64,000 nucleotides of DNA. It comes from Blastocatellia bacterium (GTDB lineage Bacteria; Acidobacteriota; Blastocatellia; Chloracidobacteriales; Chloracidobacteriaceae). This document shows positions 43,431 through 52,253 of the stretch, in pieces. Within the stretch, counting starts at the first letter, position 1; each line of letters begins with the position of its first letter. The notes beneath the pieces are model-generated. The model worked only from the letters and a program-made list of their open reading frames with translations. It did not search any database and had not been told where the DNA came from. The translations under genes were made by a program, and so were the position numbers. The stretch lies in contig JAIBAN010000007.1 in NCBI GenBank assembly GCA_019695185.1, positions 81,258-145,257 of the forward strand, given 5' to 3'.

Positions 43431-45281
43431 TTAGCGTTTTCCCGGTATCAGTTTCAGCGTCAGGCGTTCTTTGCCCCGGACCACCACGATTTCCGTTTCC
43501 TCGCCTGGCTTCAGTTCCTGCAAAGCGTAAGTGTAATCATAGACATTCTTGATGTCCCGCCCGGCAATTTTCACCAGCACATCGCCAGCCAGCATTCCGG
43601 CCTTTTCTGCCGGGCTGCCTTCCCGGACACCCGAAAATTTGACGCCTTCGACTTCGGCGGCGTAATCGGGAATCGTTCCCAGATAAACCCGGAAACCACT
43701 TCCCATTGATTTGGCGGGGTCTTCTCCCTTGGCCTTTTGATAAGCGGGCCGGACATCCTGATTTGCCGTATTCAACACAGCCTGATAAATGAACGAAACC
43801 ACTTTTCGTTCACCGGGATAATTGATTTTGTCGGCATCATCCGAAGGACGATGGTAATCCTCATGATTGCCGGTAAAGAAAAAGAGGACCGGAATCTGTT
43901 TTTTATAGAAAGAGGAATGGTCGCTTGGCCCGTAGCCGTCTTCACTTAGGGAAAGGGTCAGTTTGGCCTCGCCGTTGATTTTTTCAAGCAGGTTTTTCCA
44001 TTCGGGCGAAGTTCCAACCCCCTGCACCACCAGTTTGTCTTCGCGCATCCGGCCAATCATATCCATATTTATCATGGCCACGGTTTCGCCCAGTGGTTTG
44101 ACGGGATGGTCCGTGTAATAGGCTGAGCCGAGCAACCCTTTTTCCTCGGCTGAAAACGACAGAAACAGAAGGCTTCGTTTGGGCCTTGCTCCGGCGGCAA
44201 AAGCCTTGGCCAGTTCCAGCACTCCGGCAGTTCCGGAAGCGTTGTCGTCGGCACCGTTATGAATATCGCCTTCTTTGGGTGCCAGCGAACTGGGGCCGCC
44301 CAGCCCCAAATGGTCGTAGTGCGCCCCAATCACCACCACTTCGTTTTTCAGTTTCGGGTCACTGCCCTCCAGCCAACCGGCGACGTTTTTGCCCTGTTCC
44401 TTTTCCTTGATGATTTCGGTTTCAATGGCAGCCCGTACATTTTTCAAGGTGAACGAATCAGGCTTCATTCCAGTGGCAATGTGTTTTTCGAGTTCAGCGA
44501 TACCGGTTCGATGGACCGAACCGACGTCAGACCCGGATTTCAACAGTTGCGTCGCAAATTGACGACTGACAATCAAAGCCGGCATGCCGGCATCGCCAAA
44601 ATTGGCGTCGTAATGAAGCCGGGCCAACTGGGAATCCTTAAACACTTCATCATCAGCAACCACCAGTAAGCCTTTGGCACCTTTTGCCTGTGCCGTAACC
44701 GCCTTGTAGCGCAGCGGATGGTATTCAGCAAATTTGGAATGGGGATTTGACCCGGCAGGACCGAAAGGCAGCACCAGCACAATTTTGTCTTTGACATCCA
44801 GTCCGGCGTAATCGTCATATTGCATGGCTTCGGCGGCACTGATGCCAAAACCGGCAAACACCACGTCGCCCTCAAGTTTCCCGGTGGAAGAAAACGAAAG
44901 CGGCACGAAATCCTCGTGGAGCCGGGCGGTCAGCTTGCCGGTATTGAAACTGAGTTGATTGTTTTGCCCCAGCCTGATTTTTGAGACAAAGGGAAATTCC
45001 TGAAAATACCCTTTGGTTCCGGCGGGTTTCAGCCCGGCCCGCTTAAAATTGTCGGCAATATATTGGGCGGCCTTTTCGGCTCCCGGCGTGCCCGGCAAGC
45101 GCCCCTGCAATTCATCGGAAGCCAGAAAATACACGTGTTTTTTCAGAGATTCTTCGGTAATGGCCGAGGCTCCCGGATTTTTTGAGGCGGGGCCGGGGCC
45201 GTTGTCAACCGGCACCCCGCCCAGCAGAAATTGAAATGCAACCAAGGTGGCGGCCAATCCGGACCCATACCATGCAACCAT
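43431..45281 (-). CDS. M28 family aminopeptidase with PDZ domain
   Basis: 616 residues. A signal peptide covers residues 1-25. A PA-like insert lies between about 120 and 260, the zinc aminopeptidase domain from 280 to 490, and a PDZ domain at the C-terminus (EGSPAEKAGMLAGDVLVKI). Metal ligands and the base are present: GAHYDH near residue 320, NGADDNASG near 345, SAEEKG near 380, MINMDMIGR near 407 and SDHSSF near 455. It should remove N-terminal residues from peptides in the periplasm. ATG at 45281 has GGGGAG six bases upstream; an in-frame TTG at 45287 is less likely. Part of the window's rich set of exported peptidases. Confidence 0.88.
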   Translation of the reverse strand: MVAWYGSGLAATLVAFQFLLGGVPVDNGPGPASKNPGASAITEESLKKHVYFLASDELQGRLPGTPGAEKAAQYIADNFKRAGLKPAGTKGYFQEFPFVSKIRLGQNNQLSFNTGKLTARLHEDFVPLSFSSTGKLEGDVVFAGFGISAAEAMQYDDYAGLDVKDKIVLVLPFGPAGSNPHSKFAEYHPLRYKAVTAQAKGAKGLLVVADDEVFKDSQLARLHYDANFGDAGMPALIVSRQFATQLLKSGSDVGSVHRTGIAELEKHIATGMKPDSFTLKNVRAAIETEIIKEKEQGKNVAGWLEGSDPKLKNEVVVIGAHYDHLGLGGPSSLAPKEGDIHNGADDNASGTAGVLELAKAFAAGARPKRSLLFLSFSAEEKGLLGSAYYTDHPVKPLGETVAMINMDMIGRMREDKLVVQGVGTSPEWKNLLEKINGEAKLTLSLSEDGYGPSDHSSFYKKQIPVLFFFTGNHEDYHRPSDDADKINYPGERKVVSFIYQAVLNTANQDVRPAYQKAKGEDPAKSMGSGFRVYLGTIPDYAAEVEGVKFSGVREGSPAEKAGMLAGDVLVKIAGRDIKNVYDYTYALQELKPGEETEIVVVRGKERLTLKLIPGKR

Positions 45282-45300
45282 AACCAACTCCCCAAAAAAT

Positions 45301-45444
45301 TTGAGTTCCGCCTTCCGGCGGCTGAAGTGAACCGAGTGAATGCTTTCGATTGAAGCGCAATGTAGCCAGACTTGTTACTTACTACACTTCTTACGAAAAA
45401 CTCAACTCGTGTCGGTTCACTTTGGCCGCCGGATGACGGAACTC
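45301..45444 (-). repeat. Long inverted repeat (GAGTTCCG type)
   Basis: Arms of about 35 bases: GAGTTCCGCCTTCCGGCGGC with a following GTGAACCGA, mirrored by CGGTTCAC and GCCGCCGGATGACGGAACTC. The match is imperfect, with one small insertion. It lies between the OmpA-domain gene stop and the M28 start on the same strand. Confidence 0.78.
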
Positions 45445-45481
45445 GGAACGACCGCCGGAAGACGTGATTTATATCAGCTTC

Positions 45482-47506
45482 CTAGCGACTGCCATTGCAA
45501 TACGGCAAGGATGATTGCGGAGGCAGCGTAATCTGAATTTCCACCCGCCGGTTGCGCGCTTCGGAGGTATTATCCGCCGTTGACACCGCCGGTTGGGTTT
45601 CACCTCTTCCCTGCACAATATCACTCAACTGTGACATCAATGCCGCCCGGTCGTCCTGCGCCCGACGATTGTCCTTCAGGCCGCCTTTCTTGCGTTGGGG
45701 CAGCCATTCGGGGAATTGCCGGTTGTCAAGCAATTGTTCGGAAGCGGAAACTTTGCGCTGATAGTCATCCCGCAACGGGTCGTTCGGGTCCATCAACTGC
45801 AACCGCTGGACATAAAAGAAGTGCATCACTTCCAGGGCACGTTGTTCCGACAGCCATTGGTTGTAGTCGGATTCATCCACCGTGTCAGTATGTCCGACGA
45901 ATTTGAAGTTGGCGTCCTTGTACAAAATCTGGAGCAAAAGCGCCAACTGAGCCAGCCGGGGCCGGGCGTCTTTGTTCAAATCGCGGTCCACCGTCAACAG
46001 ATAGACGGCTTCGGGGAACAAAATGTCGGATTTCAACCGAACCGTCACATTGTTGCCTTCCTGGACGATTTCACCCAGGTTGCCCACCACTTTCTTGAGT
46101 TCCTGACACATCCGGTCCAGTTCCGCCCGCAGATTGGCATTGTCCCGTTCCAGTTGGGCCACCCGGCGGTTGCAGTCTTCAAGTTGGCCTTCCAGGTCTC
46201 TGACACGGGCTTCCAACTGACGAATCCGCTCGTTGGCCCGGCGCAGGTCTTCCTGCAATTGGGCAATGGTGGCATTGGCCCGTCTGAGTTCCTGGGCCAG
46301 TTCATCATTGAGGTTGACGAGTGCTTCAATTTGAATTTTCAGACGGGTGATTTCAATCCGGGAAGCTGCAATATCAGCATAATCCTTGGCTGCCTGGGCT
46401 GACTGAACCGCCAACCGTGCATCCCGATGAACCGGCAGCATGGGTTCCCGCACGGTTGATTTCGGATTGATGCCTTGGGCTCCCAACAAGGCCCGGTCAT
46501 ACGCCTTGCGGGCGTCTTCCAGTGAAAACCGGGCCTGGGTTTCTTCATAGAGGGGGACCCGCAACCGGGTTTCCAGTGTTTCCTGCATCTGTTGATAAAT
46601 CGGTTTATGTTGCGGGTCTTTTATCAGCAGTTCTGCCTCGCGGATAGTCCGTTCCTGGGCGATTTCACGCACAATGCGCATGTTGTCAACCGCTGACTGA
46701 GCCGCCGCAATTGCCACCCGTCCCTGGTTGATGGTTCCAACCATGTGACGAACCTTCCCGGTAGTGGTTTGGTCAAGCGGAATCGGGCAGGTTGGAATCC
46801 GGTTCAAAATATCCAGGTCAACATTGTTCGGGGCTGAAGAAGGATTAAATGAAATTGTATCGGCCACCCGCAATCCGGCGTTGTTTTCATCCACTTTTTG
46901 GGGTCGGCTGACCAAAGCCACAAAACGGCTTGGCTGATGGACGGCAAAGTGTGGTTCCGCTGTTACCACCATGGCAAACACGGGTTGGGTGGTGGAAACA
47001 TCGGCGTATTTTTCATCGCTGCCGACCCCGGCCAAATGGTCTTCAAAAAGGATTTCAGCGACGTTTTCATAATGCCCGGTTGGTGTAATCACCCACAACA
47101 CGTACGTATTGAGCCCTTCACCAAAAGTTGAGGCCGGTCCTGGCAAGTCAAATTTTTCGCAGTTGCTGCATACATCAAGTTCCGTGTAGCCCCCTTTGGT
47201 TTCCACCTTCATACTGCCCCGGTTGGGCAACGCGGGCGAGATTTTGCCAAATTCGGGGTCACTCGGACGACGGAATTCCACCTTGGTCGCCCCCCGCCGC
47301 TGGTTATAACCAATTTGGACACCTTGCGACTCAATGCGGATCACATTGGTTTCCCGGTCCAAAGAGGATTGGGGTGGCTGGGTCGGCCTTTGACGACCAC
47401 CGCCCTGTTGTGCCAAAAGGGCTCCATTTCCGATGAGCGAAACTACCGCCAGCCAACAAGCCAGAAATACCTGAAATTTCCGGCCTCGGGTCATTCGTTT
47501 GTTCAT
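45482..47506 (-). CDS. OmpA-domain protein with long coiled coil
   Basis: 674 residues. A signal peptide ends near residue 33 (LLAQQGGG). The N-terminal half (40-290) is a beta-rich domain with a CxxC pair (VCSNCEKF). A helical and coiled-coil region spans about 290-500, with heptad-like RRANERIRQLEARVRDLEGQ. The C-terminal OmpA domain carries VGHTDTVDESDYNQWLSEQRA, which binds peptidoglycan, and ends in ARNRRVEIQI. It probably tethers the outer membrane or a surface structure to the cell wall. ATG at 47506 has GAGGTG nine bases upstream. The NlpC/P60 hydrolase upstream fits a wall-related pair. Confidence 0.8.
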   Translation of the reverse strand: MNKRMTRGRKFQVFLACWLAVVSLIGNGALLAQQGGGRQRPTQPPQSSLDRETNVIRIESQGVQIGYNQRRGATKVEFRRPSDPEFGKISPALPNRGSMKVETKGGYTELDVCSNCEKFDLPGPASTFGEGLNTYVLWVITPTGHYENVAEILFEDHLAGVGSDEKYADVSTTQPVFAMVVTAEPHFAVHQPSRFVALVSRPQKVDENNAGLRVADTISFNPSSAPNNVDLDILNRIPTCPIPLDQTTTGKVRHMVGTINQGRVAIAAAQSAVDNMRIVREIAQERTIREAELLIKDPQHKPIYQQMQETLETRLRVPLYEETQARFSLEDARKAYDRALLGAQGINPKSTVREPMLPVHRDARLAVQSAQAAKDYADIAASRIEITRLKIQIEALVNLNDELAQELRRANATIAQLQEDLRRANERIRQLEARVRDLEGQLEDCNRRVAQLERDNANLRAELDRMCQELKKVVGNLGEIVQEGNNVTVRLKSDILFPEAVYLLTVDRDLNKDARPRLAQLALLLQILYKDANFKFVGHTDTVDESDYNQWLSEQRALEVMHFFYVQRLQLMDPNDPLRDDYQRKVSASEQLLDNRQFPEWLPQRKKGGLKDNRRAQDDRAALMSQLSDIVQGRGETQPAVSTADNTSEARNRRVEIQITLPPQSSLPYCNGSR

Positions 47507-47525
47507 AAGAAAACACCTCAAGGAA

Positions 47526-47646
47526 AAGTTTTGAGTTTTGAGTTTTGAGTGTGAATAGCCACTTCGGACTTTGGGCTGATGAAAATCAGCCATTTTGAGT
47601 TTCAGACACTATCACCCGAAACTCAAAACGCAATACTCAAAACTCA
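47526..47646 (-). repeat. Palindromic short-repeat element (family F, TTTTGAG)
   Basis: Three to four TTTTGAG units at 47526-47551 face decayed ACTCAAAA units at 47618-47646. On the minus strand it lies between the NlpC gene and the OmpA gene, ending 20 bases before the OmpA start. Confidence 0.78.
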
Positions 47647-47732
47647 GCTCTCTGGGTCACGTTTGGAGAAAAAAGCAAACGCCGCCGTGCGATGCAGAGG
47701 GCGGCGTGAGTCGTTGTGTTGGAAAAACTTTT

Positions 47733-48569
47733 TTACCGATGTCGGCGATTTTTTCCAGTTTTCGCCGTACTATTGTGCAAACTGTAGCGTGAACCACCAT
47801 GTTTCCGAGGAGTGGACTTTGCCGCCACATTGTGGGTGGCGTATTTGGTGGCGGGGTTGGCCGTCCGGACCTGGGCCAGTAATGGCATGTCAGGACTCAT
47901 GAGCACGGTCCGATAGCCGGTCACCCGGTTTTCCCAGTACCCTTCCCGCTTGGCCAGGGTAATCCCATATTTGGTTGAAGCGTGATAAAAATGGGTGGCA
48001 TCCTTGACAATGCCGATGTGTCCCAGGTTGTTGAAGAAAATCAGTGTCCCAAACTTGGACCGTTCCTCCGGGGTGGCCTCGCGGAAGGTATAGTAGTAAT
48101 CAGCCGCACTGGACCGGGTGAAATTGATACCGACATCCCGAAAGACACTCCACACAAAGCCGGAGCAGTCATACCCGCTGTCATCCTGTCCGTGATAGCG
48201 ATAACGAACTCCCAGCTTGTTATCAATCGCCTGCTGCATGGCCACCATCAAGGGCGAACCGGCAGGATTGACTTCATCCCGGCGACCTGACGGAAAATCA
48301 TCATTGGTCAGGGTAAAGCGGCGGCGAACTGGTTCCGGGGCTGGCTCTTCCTCTTCCAGCACTGGCTTGGAGGCTGCTTCGGGTTGGGGTTCACTTTCGG
48401 CAATCCGGCGGGGCCGGGCTGTATCGGCAGGCTGCGCCGTGGGTGTAGCGGGCTGGACAAACTGTTGCGGTTGGGGAGCTTGGGCAAACAGGCTGCCGGA
48501 TGTCAGAAAGCCGGCGGCACACAACAAAGCGCTGGAAACCAAGGCGCTTTTGACCTTGAATGTCTTCAT
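47733..48569 (-). CDS. NlpC/P60 family cell-wall hydrolase
   Basis: 278 residues. A signal peptide ends near residue 30 (SLFAQAP), followed by a Pro/Glu-rich linker to about 90. The NlpC/P60 domain spans 105-230, with the catalytic Cys in YDCSGFVWSVF and His in LGHIGIVKD; the C-terminal 45 residues are basic. It should cut peptide bonds in peptidoglycan stems in the periplasm. ATG at 48569 has GAGG nine bases upstream. It shares its strand with the OmpA-domain gene and may be co-transcribed with it. Confidence 0.88.
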   Translation of the reverse strand: MKTFKVKSALVSSALLCAAGFLTSGSLFAQAPQPQQFVQPATPTAQPADTARPRRIAESEPQPEAASKPVLEEEEPAPEPVRRRFTLTNDDFPSGRRDEVNPAGSPLMVAMQQAIDNKLGVRYRYHGQDDSGYDCSGFVWSVFRDVGINFTRSSAADYYYTFREATPEERSKFGTLIFFNNLGHIGIVKDATHFYHASTKYGITLAKREGYWENRVTGYRTVLMSPDMPLLAQVRTANPATKYATHNVAAKSTPRKHGGSRYSLHNSTAKTGKNRRHR

Positions 48570-48692
48570 GCGACAAAAACCTCGTCTGATTTTTGGTGGG
48601 TCTGCAGTCTGGCAGGCAACAGGAAAATGCTGTCAGGGAAGCCAAACCAAAGACGCGAAAGCGTTGACCCAGGGACGAACGAACTGCATTGG

Positions 48693-48727
48693 GCGTTTCA
48701 CAAGAAAGGAATTGGTACGTGAAACGC
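48693..48727. other. Inverted repeat in the NlpC/tRNA-Leu divergent gap
   Basis: GCGTTTCAC and GTGAAACGC are perfect 9-base arms, 17 bases apart, in the region between divergent transcription units. It could be an operator or a remnant hairpin. Confidence 0.5.
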
Positions 48728-48785
48728 GGCGATGTTATCCAAAGTGGAGCCCATGAGCAAGCAAAAAAACCCAAAAACAAATTGG

Positions 48786-48814
48786 TTGACGAAGCTGGGA
48801 AGTTTGGCTAGTAT
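48786..48814 (+). promoter_or_regulatory. tRNA-Leu promoter
   Basis: TTGACG, 17-base spacer, TAGTAT, followed by a GC-rich discriminator (GCCGCCC), as in stable-RNA promoters under stringent control. Transcription would start about 30 bases before the tRNA. Confidence 0.75.
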
Positions 48815-48853
48815 GCCGCCCTGCTTTTGAAGCAGTCCTTCCACAATAAATAT

Positions 48854-48937
48854 GCCGGAGTGGTGGAATCGGTAGACGCGCCGGACTCAAAATCCGGTAC
48901 ACGCAAGTGTGTGAGAGTTCGAGTCTCTCCTCCGGCA
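48854..48937 (+). tRNA. tRNA-Leu (CAA)
   Basis: Acceptor stem GCCGGAG/CTCCGGC, anticodon stem CCGGA/TCCGG with loop CTCAAAA (anticodon CAA), a long variable arm as expected of a class II tRNA, and TTCGAGT in the T-loop. 84 bases with discriminator A; CCA is not encoded. Confidence 0.97.
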
Positions 48938-48949
48938 CTGAAACAGTCA

Positions 48950-48979
48950 AAAAACCAACCTTCACCGGTTGGTTTTTTT
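48950..48979 (+). terminator. Terminator of tRNA-Leu
   Basis: AACCAACC and GGTTGGTT pair around TTCACC, preceded by A-run and followed by TTTTT, 13 bases after the tRNA. Confidence 0.93.
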
Positions 48980-49096
48980 GCTTTTCGCCTGTTGCCGGAC
49001 AACTCCCCTCGACCAGTCAAGCTGTGTTATCGTGCCTGCTGTCCGACACCCTTTATCAACAAGGGCGCACACCTCCATTACAAAGGAAGCTCAGGA

Positions 49097-49861
49097 ATGT
49101 CAAAAAACTTTGAAAATAAAGTAGTTCTGGTAACCGGCGGCAGTGCCGGCATTGGTCGTGCCACGGCATTGGCATTTGCCCAGGAAGGAGCCGTCGTGGC
49201 AGTGGCCGACCTCAACGAATATGGCGGCGCGGAAACCGTTCACCTCATCAAAGAAGCCGGTGGGAAAGCAGCCTTTTATTTGGCCGATGTGGCCAAGGCG
49301 GCTGACGTGCAAAACCTCGTTCAGCACATTGTATCTGAATTTGGCCGACTGGATTGCGCCCACAACAATGCGGGCATTTCCGGAGACCTGGCCTCACTCC
49401 TTACTTGTACTGAGGACAATTGGAATCGGATTATGGATGTCAACGTGCGTGGCGTTTGGAATTGTATGCGGGCTGAAATACCGCAGATGATTGCCCAGGG
49501 CGGTGGCTCAATTGTCAATACCGCTTCCATTGCCGGACTGGTTGGAACAGGGCTGGGAATGAGCACCTATGCTGCCAGCAAACATGCGGTCATGGGTCTG
49601 ACCAAATGTGCCGCCATGGAACATGCCAAAGACAAAATTCGCATCAATGCCGTCTGTCCCGGCTTTACCAGCACAGACATGCTCCATCAGTTCACCGAAG
49701 TCATTCCCGACCTTGAAGAACGTATTCTGAAAGGCCAGCCCATGGGCCGTATCGGACAACCTGAAGAAGTGGCACAAGCCGTTTTGTGGCTGTGTTCCGC
49801 CCATGCCTCCTTTGTCACCGGAACCCATCTGGTGGTGGACGGTGGGGCAATTGCCCGCTGA
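49097..49861 (+). CDS. SDR family oxidoreductase
   Basis: 254 residues of the classical SDR family. TGGSAGIG binds the cofactor, HNNAGISG is the structural motif, and Ser in NTASIAG with YAASKHAVMG forms the active site. It reduces or oxidises a keto/hydroxy group with NAD(P)H. ATG at 49097 lies after AGGAAG; the longer reading frame upstream runs back through the tRNA-Leu and is not real. It follows the tRNA terminator and precedes the zinc-ribbon membrane protein array on the same strand, separated by a repeat element. The substrate is unknown. Confidence 0.9.
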   Translation: MSKNFENKVVLVTGGSAGIGRATALAFAQEGAVVAVADLNEYGGAETVHLIKEAGGKAAFYLADVAKAADVQNLVQHIVSEFGRLDCAHNNAGISGDLASLLTCTEDNWNRIMDVNVRGVWNCMRAEIPQMIAQGGGSIVNTASIAGLVGTGLGMSTYAASKHAVMGLTKCAAMEHAKDKIRINAVCPGFTSTDMLHQFTEVIPDLEERILKGQPMGRIGQPEEVAQAVLWLCSAHASFVTGTHLVVDGGAIAR

Positions 49862-49865
49862 AATT

Positions 49866-49986
49866 AGTCTTGGAAGTCTTGGGAGTCTTGGGAGTCTTGA
49901 GAGTCACAAGGCATCTTTGTCACCTTGTCACCTTGTCACCCTGTCAGGGGGTTTGGACTCCCAAGACTCCCAAGACTCCCAAGGCT
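49866..49986 (+). repeat. Composite palindromic element: family B arms with nested 9-mer
   Basis: Left arm of CTTGGGAGT units from 49866, a middle with three GTCACCTT-type 8- or 9-mers, and a right arm of ACTCCCAAG units to 49986. It begins five bases after the SDR stop and ends five bases before the next ATG. Its relative at 57031-57163 has the same order when read in the direction of transcription. Confidence 0.9.
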
Positions 49987-49990
49987 TATC

Positions 49991-51094
49991 ATGAGCAGCG
50001 AACCCAAACAGACGTTTCGGATTGTGCAGGAAAAAACAGCCAGTCGCTGTGAAATCTGTCATCAATCCGACCTGTTTGATCTTGAAACCGGAGTTTGCGG
50101 GCGCTGCCAGCCTCTTATTCAGAGCCAACTGGTTCCCCGCCTGGACTGGATTGAAGACGCAGCCTCTCCGGCGATGATTGCCCCGGCAGGTTTCCAGGCG
50201 TTTCGGACACCAGGTCAACTGACCTACAGCCATCCGACCCTTTCCCTTCGTTCCCTTCGTCGTTTAGCCCGTGAGGCGTTCCACCATTACCGGCACAATT
50301 TTCCGGTCTTTTTCTCGATTGTGGCACTCATGGAATTTCCGCTTGCAGTCATGACCTATCTCCTTAGAGGGTTTCCGGGAGTTGTCATCGTGCTCGCCCT
50401 GGTTGCCACACTCCTTGGCACCATTGCCAGCGGAGCCCTGACCAGCGCGGTCTTGGACGCTTTTCCAGGGGAAAATGTCTCGGTCAACCGGGCCTACAAC
50501 TTTATCCGGCGGCGCGGCTGGAGGTTTGTTTACGCTTCACTGTTAGGTCAGGTCAACCGCTGGGCTGGTTTTTTAGGTGGCTCGATTGCTGGTTTTTTCG
50601 TGGGGGCATTTTTTTCAGCTCTCACCCAAAACCCCTGGCCGATGGCGGTGCTAGCTTTCATCGGAGGACTCTGGCTGGGAGGGAAAACCTACAGTACGGC
50701 TGCCTTTGTAACTGAAATTGCCGCCCTGGAAGGCCGTGAGTTTGATGATGCGCTCTTTCGCAGCCGCTGGCTGGGCGAAACCAATGTGCGGGCTTTATCA
50801 GTTGTCAACACCATCGAATGGGGTACCCGGCTGCTGGAAACGCTGACGGCGTTTACCTCTTTTGGCCACAATGCCCTTTTTCTCGCGTACTTGGTGATGG
50901 TTTTCAGTTTGGCTCTGCCGGGCAAACTGGCTGGTCAGGAACTTTGGATTTTTTTACCGTTCGTTTTTTTCAAAACCCTCTGGCTTCCCTTCTGGGGAAC
51001 CCTCAAAACGCTGTTGTATCTGTATCTGCGGCGACAGGCCGAAGGTGCTGAGTTTGCTTTCCGGTTCACCTCGGAACCCGAAGAAAACCCGTAG
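49991..51094 (+). CDS. Zinc-ribbon membrane protein, paralogue 1
   Basis: 367 residues. The N-terminus carries a four-Cys zinc ribbon (Cys20, 23, 36, 39: CEICHQ and CGRC with a 12-residue gap) just after the FRIVQEKT block shared by the next two paralogues. About six hydrophobic segments follow from residue 100 to 350. The pattern of a helix with Arg and Ser (DDALFRSRWLGETN) and the C-terminal TLLYLYLRRQAEGAEFAF resemble the YciC/GDPD-membrane-domain group, but this is only a suggestion. ATG at 49991; the reading frame extends into the repeat element upstream and is not coding there. Function unknown; see the finding on this array. Confidence 0.7.
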   Translation: MSSEPKQTFRIVQEKTASRCEICHQSDLFDLETGVCGRCQPLIQSQLVPRLDWIEDAASPAMIAPAGFQAFRTPGQLTYSHPTLSLRSLRRLAREAFHHYRHNFPVFFSIVALMEFPLAVMTYLLRGFPGVVIVLALVATLLGTIASGALTSAVLDAFPGENVSVNRAYNFIRRRGWRFVYASLLGQVNRWAGFLGGSIAGFFVGAFFSALTQNPWPMAVLAFIGGLWLGGKTYSTAAFVTEIAALEGREFDDALFRSRWLGETNVRALSVVNTIEWGTRLLETLTAFTSFGHNALFLAYLVMVFSLALPGKLAGQELWIFLPFVFFKTLWLPFWGTLKTLLYLYLRRQAEGAEFAFRFTSEPEENP

Positions 51095-51123
51095 CTCATA
51101 CTGGTTTCAGTTGGTCATTTTTT

Positions 51124-52224
51124 ATGGAACGTCAACCCCAACGGACCTTCCAGATTGTCCAGGAAAAAACGCCGACCCGTTGCGAAATCTGCCATCAGGA
51201 CGACCAGTTTGACCCAATCGCCAACTTCTGTCGCCGTTGTGCGCCAATTGGAATGATTGAATTGGCTTCCACGAAAGCTGAACTGGAAGAACGATTTACC
51301 AAAACCGAAGGGATTGGGCTGACCTACTTTTTCCGTCCGGTTTTGAGGGTTTCCAACCTCCGACGCATCGCCTGTGAAGCGTTTCACCTCTATCGGCAGC
51401 ACTTCCGCGTGTTTCTTTCCATTCTGGCCCTGATGGAACTTCCCTGTGCCGGGCTGACGTTACTTTTTCGTCAATTTTGGGTGCTCTTGCCCTTCATTGC
51501 CCTGGCCTGGGTCATTTTGAATATGCTGGCCGGAGGTGCCCTCATCAAAGCAGCCTTTGATGGATTTCGCGGTGAAACACCATTGCCCGGAAAATCCTAT
51601 GACTTTATCCGAAAACGGGGTTGGACCTTCATTTGGGCAGCCATCAGCGGTTGGGTGTCCCGCTGGGGCGGTTTTTGTAGCGGTGCTTTTCTGATGGTAC
51701 CCCTCGTCCAATTCCTTGCGGAAACAGACCCGACGCTTGGCTCTTTGTTTACCCTTGAATGGATTTGGATTCTTGCAATCCCAGGCATTTTATTGGCGGG
51801 TTTGGCAATTGGGGCATTATCCTACTCACATCCGGCGTTTGCTGCTGAACTTGCCGCCATGGAAGGTTGCAGCTACGACGAAGCGTTTGAACGCAGCCGC
51901 TGGCTGGGCGAAACCAACCGGCTTCAATTATCCAACCTGAATTCAGTTGAATGGCTGGCCCGAACGATAACCGCAATTCCAATTATTGCCTTTCATCCCT
52001 GGCCACTGACTTTTTTTGCTGCATTGGTTTTCCCGATTTGCCTCCACGGCCTGCTGGCACAGGCTTCCATCATATTTTTTATTGTCATGATTGGACTCAG
52101 GGTGGTAGTGATTCCTTATTGGAAAATCTTCAGAACCCTGTTGTTTCTCTATCTGCACCATCAGGCTATCGGTGCTGAGTTTGCCTTTCGGTTCACCACT
52201 TCAGAACCCGGAGAGAACCGGTAG
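51124..52224 (+). CDS. Zinc-ribbon membrane protein, paralogue 2
   Basis: 366 residues, close in sequence to its neighbours. Zinc ribbon with Cys20, 23, 36 and 39 (RCEICHQDDQFD, CRRC), then the LRRIACEAFHLYRQHFRVFLSI segment and about six hydrophobic stretches, the DEAFERSRWLGETN motif and the C-terminal TLLFLYLHHQAIGAEFAF. It begins 29 bases after paralogue 1 on the same strand with no strong ribosome-binding site. Shared blocks show tandem duplication. Confidence 0.7.
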   Translation: MERQPQRTFQIVQEKTPTRCEICHQDDQFDPIANFCRRCAPIGMIELASTKAELEERFTKTEGIGLTYFFRPVLRVSNLRRIACEAFHLYRQHFRVFLSILALMELPCAGLTLLFRQFWVLLPFIALAWVILNMLAGGALIKAAFDGFRGETPLPGKSYDFIRKRGWTFIWAAISGWVSRWGGFCSGAFLMVPLVQFLAETDPTLGSLFTLEWIWILAIPGILLAGLAIGALSYSHPAFAAELAAMEGCSYDEAFERSRWLGETNRLQLSNLNSVEWLARTITAIPIIAFHPWPLTFFAALVFPICLHGLLAQASIIFFIVMIGLRVVVIPYWKIFRTLLFLYLHHQAIGAEFAFRFTTSEPGENR

Positions 52225-52253
52225 CCTGCATTAGCCGGTCATGGTTGAGTTGT

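Noticed and set aside
48827..49096. SDR gene reading frame extending back through the tRNA-Leu
   Set aside because: It crosses a tRNA and its terminator; the ATG at 49097 has a ribosome-binding site and starts the SDR fold.
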